DNA from: Promethearchaeota archaeon
GTDB lineage: Archaea > Asgardarchaeota > Lokiarchaeia > Sigyniarchaeales > SOKP01
DNA length: 10,038 bases
Direction of reading: 5' to 3'
Assembly (NCBI GenBank): GCA_030615145.1
Contig: JAUWZT010000133.1
Location: 1 to 10,038, forward strand
Part shown: in pieces, positions 1-6,892 of the stretch
Position numbering within the stretch: position 1 is the first letter of the stretch
How the letters are laid out: every line of letters begins with the position of its first letter
The notes under the pieces: model-generated
The model's database searches: none
Seen by the model: the letters and a program-made list of their open reading frames with translations, nothing else
Told to the model about the DNA's origin: nothing
Position numbers and translations under genes: made by a program

Positions 1-139
1 TTATATCCATATTAGGATCTTTTACAGTATGAAGATAGTCTTCTAAAATTTCTAGTGCGAATTCTATTAATTCACTCGCTCCAGAAGTTTTATCTGTTTT
101 TAAGTCGTGGATCATATGTAAAATGGTTTTGCTAATCAT
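1..139 (-). CDS. N-terminal fragment, eIF-2B / ribose-1,5-bisphosphate isomerase-like protein
   Basis: This is an open frame from an ATG at 139 running off the left edge, giving 46 residues. The fragment reads MISKTILHMIHDLKTDK and continues with a GASELIEFALEILEDYL segment. That helical pattern, with a basic/aspartate stretch followed by GA-x-EL and a hydrophobic A-L-x-x-L, is how archaeal eIF-2B alpha-like proteins and ribose-1,5-bisphosphate isomerases usually begin. The fold's catalytic or nucleotide-binding part lies outside the window, so isomerase and translation-factor roles cannot be told apart. A TTTATAAA box centred 23-24 bases before the ATG supports this start and a leaderless transcript. 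An in-frame GTG at 151 is a weaker alternative. The family call is from motif memory on a short piece and is tentative; that it is coding is more secure. Confidence 0.5.
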   Translation of the reverse strand, partial: MISKTILHMIHDLKTDKTSGASELIEFALEILEDYLHTVKDPNMDI

Positions 140-158
140 AATGGTTTTCACTCTATGA

Positions 159-166
159 TTTATAAA
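159..166 (-). promoter_or_regulatory. TATA-like box of the left-edge gene
   Basis: TTTATAAA is centred 23-24 bases upstream of the ATG at 139. This spacing fits an archaeal TATA box with transcription starting at or next to the start codon. The box is self-complementary, so its direction is assigned from the neighbouring gene. Confidence 0.4.
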
Positions 167-330
167 AATTAAAAAAAATTTTGTTGTTAAAATAGAAATA
201 GTAAGAACATAAATATATAATTTCAGAGAGAAAATTTTTCCTAAAAATGTTTAAGTTTTAAATTATCCGTTTTTAGAGAGACTCTCCGCTATTTTTACAT
301 AATTTTTTTTAAATTTTTCATTTTTAGATT

Positions 331-338
331 TTTATAAA
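331..338 (+). promoter_or_regulatory. TATA-like box of the acyl-CoA synthetase gene
   Basis: TTTATAAA lies 36 bases (centre to start) before the ATG at 371 but only 15 before the ATG at 350. Archaeal transcription normally starts about 25 bases after the box, so the message would begin near 360. That favours 371 as the translation start. Confidence 0.4.
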
Positions 339-370
339 CTATTAAATTCATGCTTCATTTTATACCATTA

Positions 371-1801
371 ATGAAGCCATCTAAATCTTTGAACTTAAAT
401 GTTAAAGATATTTCATTTATTAACAATATTCAATCAATGGCAGTTGTAGGTCCTTCAAAGAAACGAAACTTCTTTTTCCTTAGGAATCACCAAGAAAATT
501 TTAAGGGAGATCTCTATGCTGTCCACACCAAAGTCAAAGAAGTCCCTAATTTTCCCTCAGAAAACATTTATTCTTCTATTAAAGACATTCCTGGAAAAGT
601 TGATTTTGCGTTTATTACAGTGCCCGCGTTACAAGTATTAGATGTCATCAACGATTGTGTGAAGAAAGGTGTTAAATTAGTCAACATCTTTACAGCAGAG
701 TTTTCTGATGCAGGAACGGAAGAGGGTCGCCGTCTAGAGAAAGAATTAGTAAAGTGCGCTCAAAATAAAGTTAGAATTCTTGGACCTAATGGTATGGGAA
801 TATTTTACCCAAAATTAGGCATAGCTTGGCGTTCAAAATTCCCAACAACTCCCGGAAATATCGGGTTTATTGGCCAATCAGGAGGAGTATGTAATATTGC
901 TATTTATACTGCGAAAGAAATGGGCATTCATTTTTCCAAAGTATTCTCATTTGGGAACGGAGCAGATTTAGACTTCATAGACATTTTACATTTTTTGAGC
1001 AACGACGATGAAACTGACTTGATTTTGTGTTATTTAGAAGGCATTAAAGGAAATCGAGGAGATGATTTAAGGCAAGTTCTTGCTGATAACAAAAAACCGA
1101 TTGTAATTTTAAAAGGTGGGAAGTCCGAAAGTGGGACGATAGCAGCTAAAACTCATACAGCGTCTCTCTCGGGTAATACTCAAATTTGGAGTACTATTTT
1201 CAAACAACATAATCTTATTGAAGTTGAAACATTAGAACAATTGATGCATACTGCGCGGTTAATAGACTTCTACGGAATTAAGGAATTACAAAATATTGCT
1301 GTTTTCAGTTTAAGTGGAGGTTATGGGGTTATCTTAGTTGATCTAATTGAAAAATTCAGAATGAACGTACCACAATTTAGCCCTAAAATTCAAGAACAAT
1401 TGGATAAAAAATTCATTATTCGTGGTACAAGCTCTAAAAACCCTTTAGATGTAGCAGCACAACTATTTTACACTCAAAGCATTAAGGAAATAATTGATCT
1501 TGCTTTATCCGACGAAAAAATCGACGCCCTAATTATGGACCTTCCAAGTTGGTATTTTGATCCCGAGTATTCCATAACTTCAGCTGAGAACTTTGAAGTT
1601 GATATGCTTGAGGCTTTAAATTTAGGACATAAACATAATAAACCGTTAATTCCAATTTTAGAGAGTGCTCATCGTCCCGATCAAAGTAATCGTATTTCTA
1701 GGTTATTAGCAAAAAAGAGAGTACCAGTATTTGGAGATCCTCTTGAATTCATTCCTTTATTACCTAAAATTACTAACTATAAGAAAAAACTAAGAAGTTA
1801 A
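371..1801 (+). CDS. Acyl-CoA synthetase (NDP-forming), alpha-type subunit
   Basis: Chain of 476 residues resembling the alpha chain of archaeal ADP-forming acetate/acyl-CoA synthetases, which convert acyl-CoA + ADP + Pi to acid + CoA + ATP in the cytosol. Domains in order: a CoA-binding Rossmann domain (about 15-145; AVVGPS near 24, VDFAFITVPA near 78-87, GPNGMG 138-143), a ligase-CoA domain (about 160-300; FIGQSGG 166-172), and a third domain to about 465. His262 in the KTHTASLSG motif matches the phosphorylated histidine of the family. Glu223 in LCYLEG sits where succinyl-CoA synthetase has the glutamate that steadies the phosphohistidine. The ATP-grasp beta domain is absent both from the chain and from the window, so a separate beta subunit must exist for full activity. 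Length fits family alpha chains. The ATG at 350 is possible but lies too near the TATA box. The acyl substrate cannot be read from the sequence. It converges with the mutase gene. Confidence 0.85.
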   Translation: MKPSKSLNLNVKDISFINNIQSMAVVGPSKKRNFFFLRNHQENFKGDLYAVHTKVKEVPNFPSENIYSSIKDIPGKVDFAFITVPALQVLDVINDCVKKGVKLVNIFTAEFSDAGTEEGRRLEKELVKCAQNKVRILGPNGMGIFYPKLGIAWRSKFPTTPGNIGFIGQSGGVCNIAIYTAKEMGIHFSKVFSFGNGADLDFIDILHFLSNDDETDLILCYLEGIKGNRGDDLRQVLADNKKPIVILKGGKSESGTIAAKTHTASLSGNTQIWSTIFKQHNLIEVETLEQLMHTARLIDFYGIKELQNIAVFSLSGGYGVILVDLIEKFRMNVPQFSPKIQEQLDKKFIIRGTSSKNPLDVAAQLFYTQSIKEIIDLALSDEKIDALIMDLPSWYFDPEYSITSAENFEVDMLEALNLGHKHNKPLIPILESAHRPDQSNRISRLLAKKRVPVFGDPLEFIPLLPKITNYKKKLRS

Positions 1802-1839
1802 GAATATAATTAAGATTTTAAAGTATTTTGATAAATTTC

Positions 1840-3516
1840 CTAAAATATTTGGGGACTTTTATATTCGCCAAAAACTTCTCTTAAGACGCTACAAATCTCT
1901 TCTATTGTAGCATAGGTTTTAACTACTTCAATCATGATTGGCATAATATTCTTAGAAGATTCAGCCACTTCTTTTAATTCAGCTAATTTTTTTGTAACTA
2001 AGGTCTCATCTCGACTTTTTTTTAATTTGCCGAGAGATAATATAATTTTTTGTTCCTCGTCAATATCATGTTTAAAGGTTTTTATTTTACACTCTTCTTC
2101 GATACAATAAGTATTTACACCAATTACTTGATTAATTCCCGCTTCTATTTTCTTCTGATCGCGGTATGCATTATTTTGAATTTCCCGTTGAATGAAACCG
2201 CTCTCAATAGCAGTAGATATACCTCCCATTGTATCAATTTTTTCAATATACTCTAAAGCTTTTTCTTCTAATTTTGAAGTTAAGTACTCGATATAATAAG
2301 AACCTCCTAATGGATCAACAATGTCGGTAACTCCCGATTCATACGCAAGAACTTGTTGAGTTCTTAAGGATAATCTCACAGAGCCTTCTGTTGGAATTGC
2401 TAAAGCTTCGTCTGCACCACAAGTATGAAGCGATTGCGTTCCCCCTAGAATTGCTGCTAGCGCTTGAAGGGTTACTCTGATAATATTTACGTTAGGTTGT
2501 TGGGCTGTTAGAGTAACTCCCGCAGTTTGGGTATGAAATCGTAGTCTCATTGAATTTGGATCCTTAGCGTGGAACCTATCTTTCATTATTTTTGCCCACA
2601 ACTTTCTAACTGCCCTTAATTTAGCAATTTCTTCAAAAAAATTATTGTGAGTTGTAAAAAAGAAAGATAATCTTGGGGCAAATTCGTCAATATTAACTCC
2701 CCGACTAAGAACTTCTTCAACATATGCGATACCATCTGCTATCGTAAAGGCAATTTCTTGAATAGCATTACATCCCGCTTCTCGCATGTGGTACCCACTA
2801 ATGCTGATGGTATTAAAACGAGGCAAACTTTTGGAGCAATATTCAATTACATCTGCTACTAATCTTAAAGATGGTTTAGGAGGATAAATATATGTCCCTC
2901 TTGCGATATATTCTTTTAAGATATCGTTTTGAACCGTACCGTTTAATTGTTCAGATTTTATTCCTTGTTTCTCGCCTACAACGATATACATTGCTAAAAG
3001 CACTGAAGTAGGAGCGTTAATAGTCATACTTGTTGATACCTTATCCAGAGGAATCCCTTCGAACACTTGTTCAAAATCTTTCAAAGAGTTAACCGTTACA
3101 CCAACTCTTCCTACTTCTCCTAAACAGATTTTATTGTCACTATTATAGCCCATCTGTGTCGGCAAATCAAACGCAATTGAAAGTCCTTTTTGCCCTTGTG
3201 ATATTAAATATTTGAACCTTTCGTTTGTTTTAGAAGCATCTGCAAAACCGCCATATTGTCTCATTGTCCAAATTCTTCCACGATACATGTTTGGATACAC
3301 ACCTCTCGTAAATGGTGGGTTTCCCGGAAATCCAAGGTCTTCTAAATAATCAATATTCTTAAGATCACCGGGTCCATAGACATGTTTTAAAGGTAGGTTT
3401 GAAGGCGTTTCGAAATTCTCTCTTCTTTCTCCTCGTTCGATATATTTATTTAAAACCTTTTCTTCCCATTCTTTTCTTTCTTGTTCAATTTTTTCCAGTT
3501 CTTCATTAGAGAACAT
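1840..3516 (-). CDS. mcmA1: Methylmalonyl-CoA mutase, catalytic (N-terminal) chain
   Basis: This 558-residue chain is the substrate-binding TIM-barrel half of B12-dependent methylmalonyl-CoA mutase, which interconverts (R)-methylmalonyl-CoA and succinyl-CoA. Family motifs are dense: RGVYPNMYRGRIWTMRQYGG near 71-90, GLSIAFDLPTQMGYNSD 111-127, GTVQNDILKE 193-202, SISGYHMREAG 238-248, and RFHTQTAG 326-333. Tyr88, Gln196, Arg206, Tyr242 and His243 correspond to Tyr89, Gln197, Arg207, Tyr243 and His244 of the Propionibacterium enzyme. The Tyr/Arg pair marks methylmalonyl-CoA specificity, as opposed to isobutyryl- or hydroxyisobutyryl-CoA mutases. The C-terminal B12-binding domain (about 130 residues) is missing, as in archaeal two-chain enzymes, so an mcmA2-type partner must lie elsewhere. 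No epimerase or MeaB chaperone gene is in the window. It is the last gene of a three-gene operon, 27 bases after the DUF35 gene, with a GAGGT motif ahead of its ATG. Confidence 0.96.
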   Translation of the reverse strand: MFSNEELEKIEQERKEWEEKVLNKYIERGERRENFETPSNLPLKHVYGPGDLKNIDYLEDLGFPGNPPFTRGVYPNMYRGRIWTMRQYGGFADASKTNERFKYLISQGQKGLSIAFDLPTQMGYNSDNKICLGEVGRVGVTVNSLKDFEQVFEGIPLDKVSTSMTINAPTSVLLAMYIVVGEKQGIKSEQLNGTVQNDILKEYIARGTYIYPPKPSLRLVADVIEYCSKSLPRFNTISISGYHMREAGCNAIQEIAFTIADGIAYVEEVLSRGVNIDEFAPRLSFFFTTHNNFFEEIAKLRAVRKLWAKIMKDRFHAKDPNSMRLRFHTQTAGVTLTAQQPNVNIIRVTLQALAAILGGTQSLHTCGADEALAIPTEGSVRLSLRTQQVLAYESGVTDIVDPLGGSYYIEYLTSKLEEKALEYIEKIDTMGGISTAIESGFIQREIQNNAYRDQKKIEAGINQVIGVNTYCIEEECKIKTFKHDIDEEQKIILSLGKLKKSRDETLVTKKLAELKEVAESSKNIMPIMIEVVKTYATIEEICSVLREVFGEYKSPQIF

Positions 3517-3526
3517 ATTTTCTACT

Positions 3527-3531
3527 ACCTC
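3527..3531 (-). promoter_or_regulatory. Ribosome binding site of the mutase gene
   Basis: On the minus strand GAGGT lies 10 bases before the ATG at 3516. It matches the archaeal anti-Shine-Dalgarno sequence and fits internal translation initiation within an operon. Confidence 0.5.
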
Positions 3532-3543
3532 TTTATTAGGGTA

Positions 3544-3897
3544 CTAAATTGGTTCGAAAGCGTAATCATATACTTCCTTACCATCTAAATTATCACAAAT
3601 TTTTCTATAAATTGGCTTTAATTTCATCCCAACTTTTAAACGATCTTGGGGTGTAATTTGTCCAAGAGCTTTAATTCCGTTCTCAAATTCAACAACTCCG
3701 AGCGCATATGAAGGTTTATTGCGAAATTCAGCGGGGGGCGTTTTTAAGATTGTAAAAGTTAATAATTTGGCGTTTCCGATCGCAACAATCTTTTCAAATT
3801 TGTCGTATTTACATTTTAAACATCTAAGATGGGATGAATGCTGTAAAAATCCACAATTATTACATTTTTTCCATTCTATTTTTTCTTTATTACTCAT
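3544..3897 (-). CDS. DUF35 Zn-ribbon/OB-fold protein, partner of the thiolase-fold protein
   Basis: Small cytosolic protein of 117 residues with the two DUF35 parts. A rubredoxin-like zinc ribbon has Cys12-x2-Cys15 and Cys26-x2-Cys29. An OB-fold follows (about 40-112), with the typical YALGVVEFENGIKALGQI strand pair near 64-81. In characterised cases DUF35 proteins bind thiolase-superfamily partners: the archaeal acetoacetyl-CoA thiolase/HMG-CoA synthase complex, the actinobacterial Ltp2 steroid aldolase, and benzoylsuccinyl-CoA thiolase BbsAB. There they bridge subunits or shape the CoA site and are not catalysts alone. Here the gene sits 28 bases downstream of a thiolase-fold gene and 27 bases upstream of the mutase, so the same partnership is inferred. 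GTGAG lies 6 bases before the ATG. All four zinc cysteines are present. No HMG-CoA synthase gene is adjacent, so a mevalonate-pathway role is less likely for this copy. Confidence 0.9.
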   Translation of the reverse strand: MSNKEKIEWKKCNNCGFLQHSSHLRCLKCKYDKFEKIVAIGNAKLLTFTILKTPPAEFRNKPSYALGVVEFENGIKALGQITPQDRLKVGMKLKPIYRKICDNLDGKEVYDYAFEPI

Positions 3898-3903
3898 TAA
3901 TTT

Positions 3904-3908
3904 CTCAC
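3904..3908 (-). promoter_or_regulatory. Ribosome binding site of the DUF35 gene
   Basis: On the minus strand GTGAG lies 6 bases before the ATG at 3897. It is a partial match to the archaeal Shine-Dalgarno consensus in the 28-base gap after the upstream stop codon. Confidence 0.4.
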
Positions 3909-3925
3909 TTTTTCATCTAAAATCT

Positions 3926-5149
3926 TTACACTCTTTCAAGCAAAATAGAGATTATATTATTTCCAAATCCTCCGAAATTACATGAAATTCCTGTTTCAGC
4001 ACCTGCGACTTGTCTTTTTCCAGCTTCACCTCTTAATTGCCAAACTAATTCAACTACTTGAGCAACGCCGGTAGCACCAAGTGGATGTCCTCTTGCTTTT
4101 AAGCCACCAGAAGGATTTATAGGGATTTTTCCTCCAATTTCCGTCAAACCATCGTGTGCCGCTTTTGCTCCTTCTCCTTTTTTAAAAAACCCAATGTCTT
4201 CGCTTTCCACAGCTTCAAGAATCTCGAAAGCATCGTGAAGTTCAGCAATATCAATATCTTCTGGAGTTTTTTTAGCCATTTTATAAGCCTGATCAGAACA
4301 AATTCTCAACGCTTTCAATACGGTAAGGTCTTCTCTTTCGTGAACTATGTGCGTATCAGTTGCTTGACCTACACCAGTAATTAGAATAGGAGTGTCGCAA
4401 TATTGTTTTGCAATTTCTGCTTTACATAACACTAAAGCAGCTGCTCCATCTGAAATAGGGCAAATATGAAAAAGTCTTAACGGATCAGCGATTATTGGGT
4501 TTGTCTTATCGTCCTTAAGGTAATCATAAATGTTATTCCAATTTCCCTTTCCTTTTCGAATACTACTCTCCATGAACTCGTCTATAGTTTTTTGAAAATG
4601 TGCTATCGGGTTTAAAGCGCCATTTCTATGGTTCTTAATTGCGATATCTGAAAGCCATTCCAATTTAGCGTTATACTTCTCGAGGTATGTTCGCGTCAAT
4701 AATCCTGCTAAAGAGGGAAGCGAAACTCCGTGCCGTCTTTCTGAATCGTGATGGGTAATAGTAGCGACGTTAGAAGTGACAGCTCCTGGAGTAGTAATGT
4801 GCGTCATCTTCTCACCACCAACGACTAAAACTAAATCACTCATTCCTGATGCAATTGCTTGAAACCCCGCTTTTATAGCAGAACCTCCACTGGCAGGACC
4901 GTTTTTAATATGGTCAGCAGCAGCAGGCAATAAACTTATGCGATCTACTAAAGCGCTTGCTATTCCAGATATATTATTAAAAGCAGCAGGACTCATGGCT
5001 CCAACATAAACGGAATTAAAATCTTGTTCGCTCGTATTTGAGTTATCAAGCGCATCTAACGATGCTTCGCAGAGTAGATCTAATAACCCTTTTTTTTCCA
5101 ACTTCCCAAATTTGGTATGACCGACGCCTATTATAGCTACTTTTTCCAT
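3926..5149 (-). CDS. Thiolase-fold protein lacking the nucleophilic cysteine (archaeal/SCP2-like type)
   Basis: Chain of 407 residues of the archaeal/SCP2-like thiolase class, with thiolase halves from about 1-230 and 245-407. It begins MEKVAIIGVGHTKFGK, as archaeal acetyl-CoA acetyltransferases do. Conserved motifs are VVGGEKMTH (109-117), SDGAAALVL (233-241), ELHDAF (303-308, His305), GGLKARGHPLGATG (348-361, His355) and a C-terminal SCNFGGFGNN with Cys390. The oddity is the nucleophile motif. Relatives have NxCASGG, but residues 83-89 here read NGPASGG, so Pro85 replaces the acyl-carrying cysteine. The codon is CCT, two changes from a Cys codon, and the frame is otherwise intact. Ordinary thiolysis through a cysteine acyl-enzyme therefore looks impossible. 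An aldolase/retro-Claisen-like role with the DUF35 protein, or a regulatory subunit, is inference. The ATG at 5149 is preferred over an in-frame TTG at 5155 because AGGGG lies 7 bases upstream. First gene of the DUF35/mutase operon. Confidence 0.88.
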   Translation of the reverse strand: MEKVAIIGVGHTKFGKLEKKGLLDLLCEASLDALDNSNTSEQDFNSVYVGAMSPAAFNNISGIASALVDRISLLPAAADHIKNGPASGGSAIKAGFQAIASGMSDLVLVVGGEKMTHITTPGAVTSNVATITHHDSERRHGVSLPSLAGLLTRTYLEKYNAKLEWLSDIAIKNHRNGALNPIAHFQKTIDEFMESSIRKGKGNWNNIYDYLKDDKTNPIIADPLRLFHICPISDGAAALVLCKAEIAKQYCDTPILITGVGQATDTHIVHEREDLTVLKALRICSDQAYKMAKKTPEDIDIAELHDAFEILEAVESEDIGFFKKGEGAKAAHDGLTEIGGKIPINPSGGLKARGHPLGATGVAQVVELVWQLRGEAGKRQVAGAETGISCNFGGFGNNIISILLERV

Positions 5150-5156
5150 AATCAAA

Positions 5157-5161
5157 CCCCT
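5157..5161 (-). promoter_or_regulatory. Ribosome binding site deciding the start of the thiolase-fold gene
   Basis: On the minus strand AGGGG lies 7 bases before the ATG at 5149. A start at the TTG at 5155 would nearly touch it, so the motif selects the ATG. Confidence 0.45.
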
Positions 5162-5180
5162 ATATTATGTATTCTTTTGT

Positions 5181-5190
5181 TTATTAATTA
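5181..5190 (-). promoter_or_regulatory. Candidate TATA-like box of the thiolase/DUF35/mutase operon
   Basis: The minus strand reads TAATTAATAA here, centred about 36 bases before the ATG at 5149. That would give a leader of about 10 bases containing the AGGGG motif. A second AT-rich run at 5161-5170 is an alternative. The region is AT-rich, so the call is weak. Confidence 0.25.
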
Positions 5191-5257
5191 GATAGTTATC
5201 CTTAATTTCAATTAAATCTAAATGAATTTTTATTAAGTGATTTTATTAAGAGTTCAA

Positions 5258-5308
5258 ATTTGACAAAGAATTATAAAATAATTATTTCTTATAATTTTTG
5301 TGTCAAAT
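5258..5308. repeat. Long imperfect inverted repeat over the TPR gene promoter and start codon
   Basis: The left arm (5258-5276) starts ATTTGACA. The right arm (5289-5308) ends TGTCAAAT, its perfect 8-base complement. Inside these, AAGAATTATAA pairs with TTATAATTTTT at 10 of 11 positions, with one unpaired base between the blocks. The spacer is 12 bases. The left arm contains the TATA-like box and the right arm contains the GTG start at 5300. A 10-base palindrome, TCAAATTTGA (5254-5263), overlaps the left end. The geometry suggests an operator for a dimeric repressor, or a hairpin in any longer message. The function is inferred. Confidence 0.5.
5271..5278 (+). promoter_or_regulatory. TATA-like box of the TPR protein gene
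   Basis: TTATAAAA is centred about 25 bases before the GTG at 5300, the spacing expected for a leaderless archaeal transcript. It lies in and beside the left arm of the inverted repeat, so bound protein could block the promoter. Confidence 0.45.
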
Positions 5309-6892
5309 AATTATCAAGATGAAATTCAAGAATTATTCAATAAAGGAGATTTCCAGGATTTAGACAAGATATTAGATAAATTAAAAAACAAATTTAAAGA
5401 CGACATTGAAAAGTTAATTGAATTAAGACTAATTAAAAGTCGTTATAATGTACTAATCGGAAACTACCAAGAGGCTTTAGATGAAATTGAATTGATTTTG
5501 AATAAAGCTAAACATTTGCAGAACGATATAATAATTATCGATATATACTTGGTTAGGTGTGAAACTTTACACTTCTTAGGGAAATATGATATTTTTATTA
5601 AAGATATTAACCAAATTGAATCAATTATTAAAGAAATTCCTCAAGTTGGGCAATATTTTATGAAACAGAGTGCTAAACTCAAACAATTAAAGGGACGATA
5701 CCACACAACTCAAGGAGAATATAATAAAGCATTAGAACATTTATTTCAATCAAAAGAATTGTATAATAAGTTGAATTTAAAATTAGGTTTAGCAAGTACT
5801 CTAAACCTAATAGCGGGAATATATTGGAGAAAGGGAGATAAAAAAAAATCGACTGAAATATTAGAATTAGCTGTGGATATTTTTAAGCAATTGGGCAATA
5901 AAAAAATGTTAAGCGTAGTATTAAACAACCTTGGAGTTCTAAAAAATATGGCTGGAAATTACGATTTTGCTATTCAAAATTTTAAATTAGCCTTGAATAT
6001 TTCCATTAAAAATGATGATATTCAAAACCAAGCGAATTCTCTCTTGAACTTAGGCAATACTTATCTTATTATTGGTGAATTAGATCTAGCCCAAAAAAAT
6101 TTCTTAGAAAGTCTGGATTTGAATGAAAAAATAAAGAATACACATAACATCGCAGGATGTTATTCTAATTTAGGACATTTAGCTAGTGCTAGGGGGAATT
6201 TTAAAGAAGCTAGCGAGTTCTTCAAGAAGAGTATCAAATTTTTTAAAACTATCAGTTTAGGTCCAATTTATTTAAATCCATTAGTAGGTCTTATCATCGC
6301 ATTGATAGATTTTAATTTAAAGTCTGATGTAGAAGGTTATAGGAGGGAATTGGAAAAATTATATCAGCAACATAGAACCTTCAAAATCCAATTTTTAAAT
6401 GAAATTACCAAGGCTTATTTTCTAAAGAATTATGGGAATAAGGAAGAGAGATTTAAAGCAAAACAGATTTTCATCGATCTCTATGAAGATTCACATGTAG
6501 AATTTGATTGGAGAATCTTCAGCGTGTTAAATTATAGTGATATCATTTTAGAGCAACTAACGGATTCTAATCGAAATATAGTTTTAATTGAGATGAGAAA
6601 ATTAATGCTTCATGTGTCAAAACTAGCAAAATCGTCCGTATCTTTCCGAATTCTTGCACAAACTTATATAATTCTCGCCCAAATTGAAATATTAGAAAAT
6701 CACCAAAACCAAGCACGAGAATATTTAATAAAAGCAGAATCTATTTCGAAAAATAAGAATTTGAATTTGTTGGAAAAAATTTTATACTACAAAATGAAAA
6801 TTGATTCTTCAAAACGGAGCTCTGAAACGGATGATTCTTTTCTTAAAGATCTGAAAAAGGAATTAACAGAAATGATATTAATTCGAAGTTAG
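5300..6892 (+). CDS. Tetratricopeptide repeat (TPR) protein
   Basis: Soluble all-helical protein of 530 residues with no signal peptide or membrane segment. TPR-type helix pairs recur with a spacing of about 40 residues, a little longer than the 34 of classic TPRs and typical of the TPR_12/MalT-like kind. The clearest units begin near 128 (KGRYHTTQGEYNKALEHL), 168, 208 (LNNLGVLKNMAGNYDFAI), 248 (LLNLGNTYLIIGELDLAQ) and 288 (YSNLGHLASARGNFKEAS). Weaker ones occur near 46-78 and 449-482. The central part (about 325-445) is helical without clear repeats. No kinase, helix-turn-helix or nucleotidase domain is visible, so a protein-binding scaffold is the likely role; the partner is unknown. The start is GTG. 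A stop lies 21 bases upstream in frame, and no in-frame ATG occurs until residue 121, deep in the protein. A response regulator follows after about 170 bases, which may hint at a signalling link. Confidence 0.88.
   Translation: MSNNYQDEIQELFNKGDFQDLDKILDKLKNKFKDDIEKLIELRLIKSRYNVLIGNYQEALDEIELILNKAKHLQNDIIIIDIYLVRCETLHFLGKYDIFIKDINQIESIIKEIPQVGQYFMKQSAKLKQLKGRYHTTQGEYNKALEHLFQSKELYNKLNLKLGLASTLNLIAGIYWRKGDKKKSTEILELAVDIFKQLGNKKMLSVVLNNLGVLKNMAGNYDFAIQNFKLALNISIKNDDIQNQANSLLNLGNTYLIIGELDLAQKNFLESLDLNEKIKNTHNIAGCYSNLGHLASARGNFKEASEFFKKSIKFFKTISLGPIYLNPLVGLIIALIDFNLKSDVEGYRRELEKLYQQHRTFKIQFLNEITKAYFLKNYGNKEERFKAKQIFIDLYEDSHVEFDWRIFSVLNYSDIILEQLTDSNRNIVLIEMRKLMLHVSKLAKSSVSFRILAQTYIILAQIEILENHQNQAREYLIKAESISKNKNLNLLEKILYYKMKIDSSKRSSETDDSFLKDLKKELTEMILIRS

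Noticed and set aside
350..370. Upstream ATG adding seven residues to the acyl-CoA synthetase chain
   Set aside because: The TATA-like box ends only 12 bases before it, so the transcript would probably begin downstream of this ATG. It remains possible if another promoter is used.
2050..4384. Plus-strand open frames of 68-88 codons lying opposite the mutase, DUF35 and thiolase-fold genes
   Set aside because: They are fully or mostly antisense to genes with clear family motifs and show no recognisable protein features.
3926..5149. Calling the operon's first gene a functional acetyl-CoA acetyltransferase from overall similarity
   Set aside because: The nucleophilic Cys is absent (Pro85), so assigning the thiolase reaction would overstate what the sequence supports.
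5150..5155. TTG start extending the thiolase-fold protein by two residues
   Set aside because: The AGGGG motif ends one base before the TTG, too close to serve it, whereas the ATG at 5149 has a 7-base spacing.
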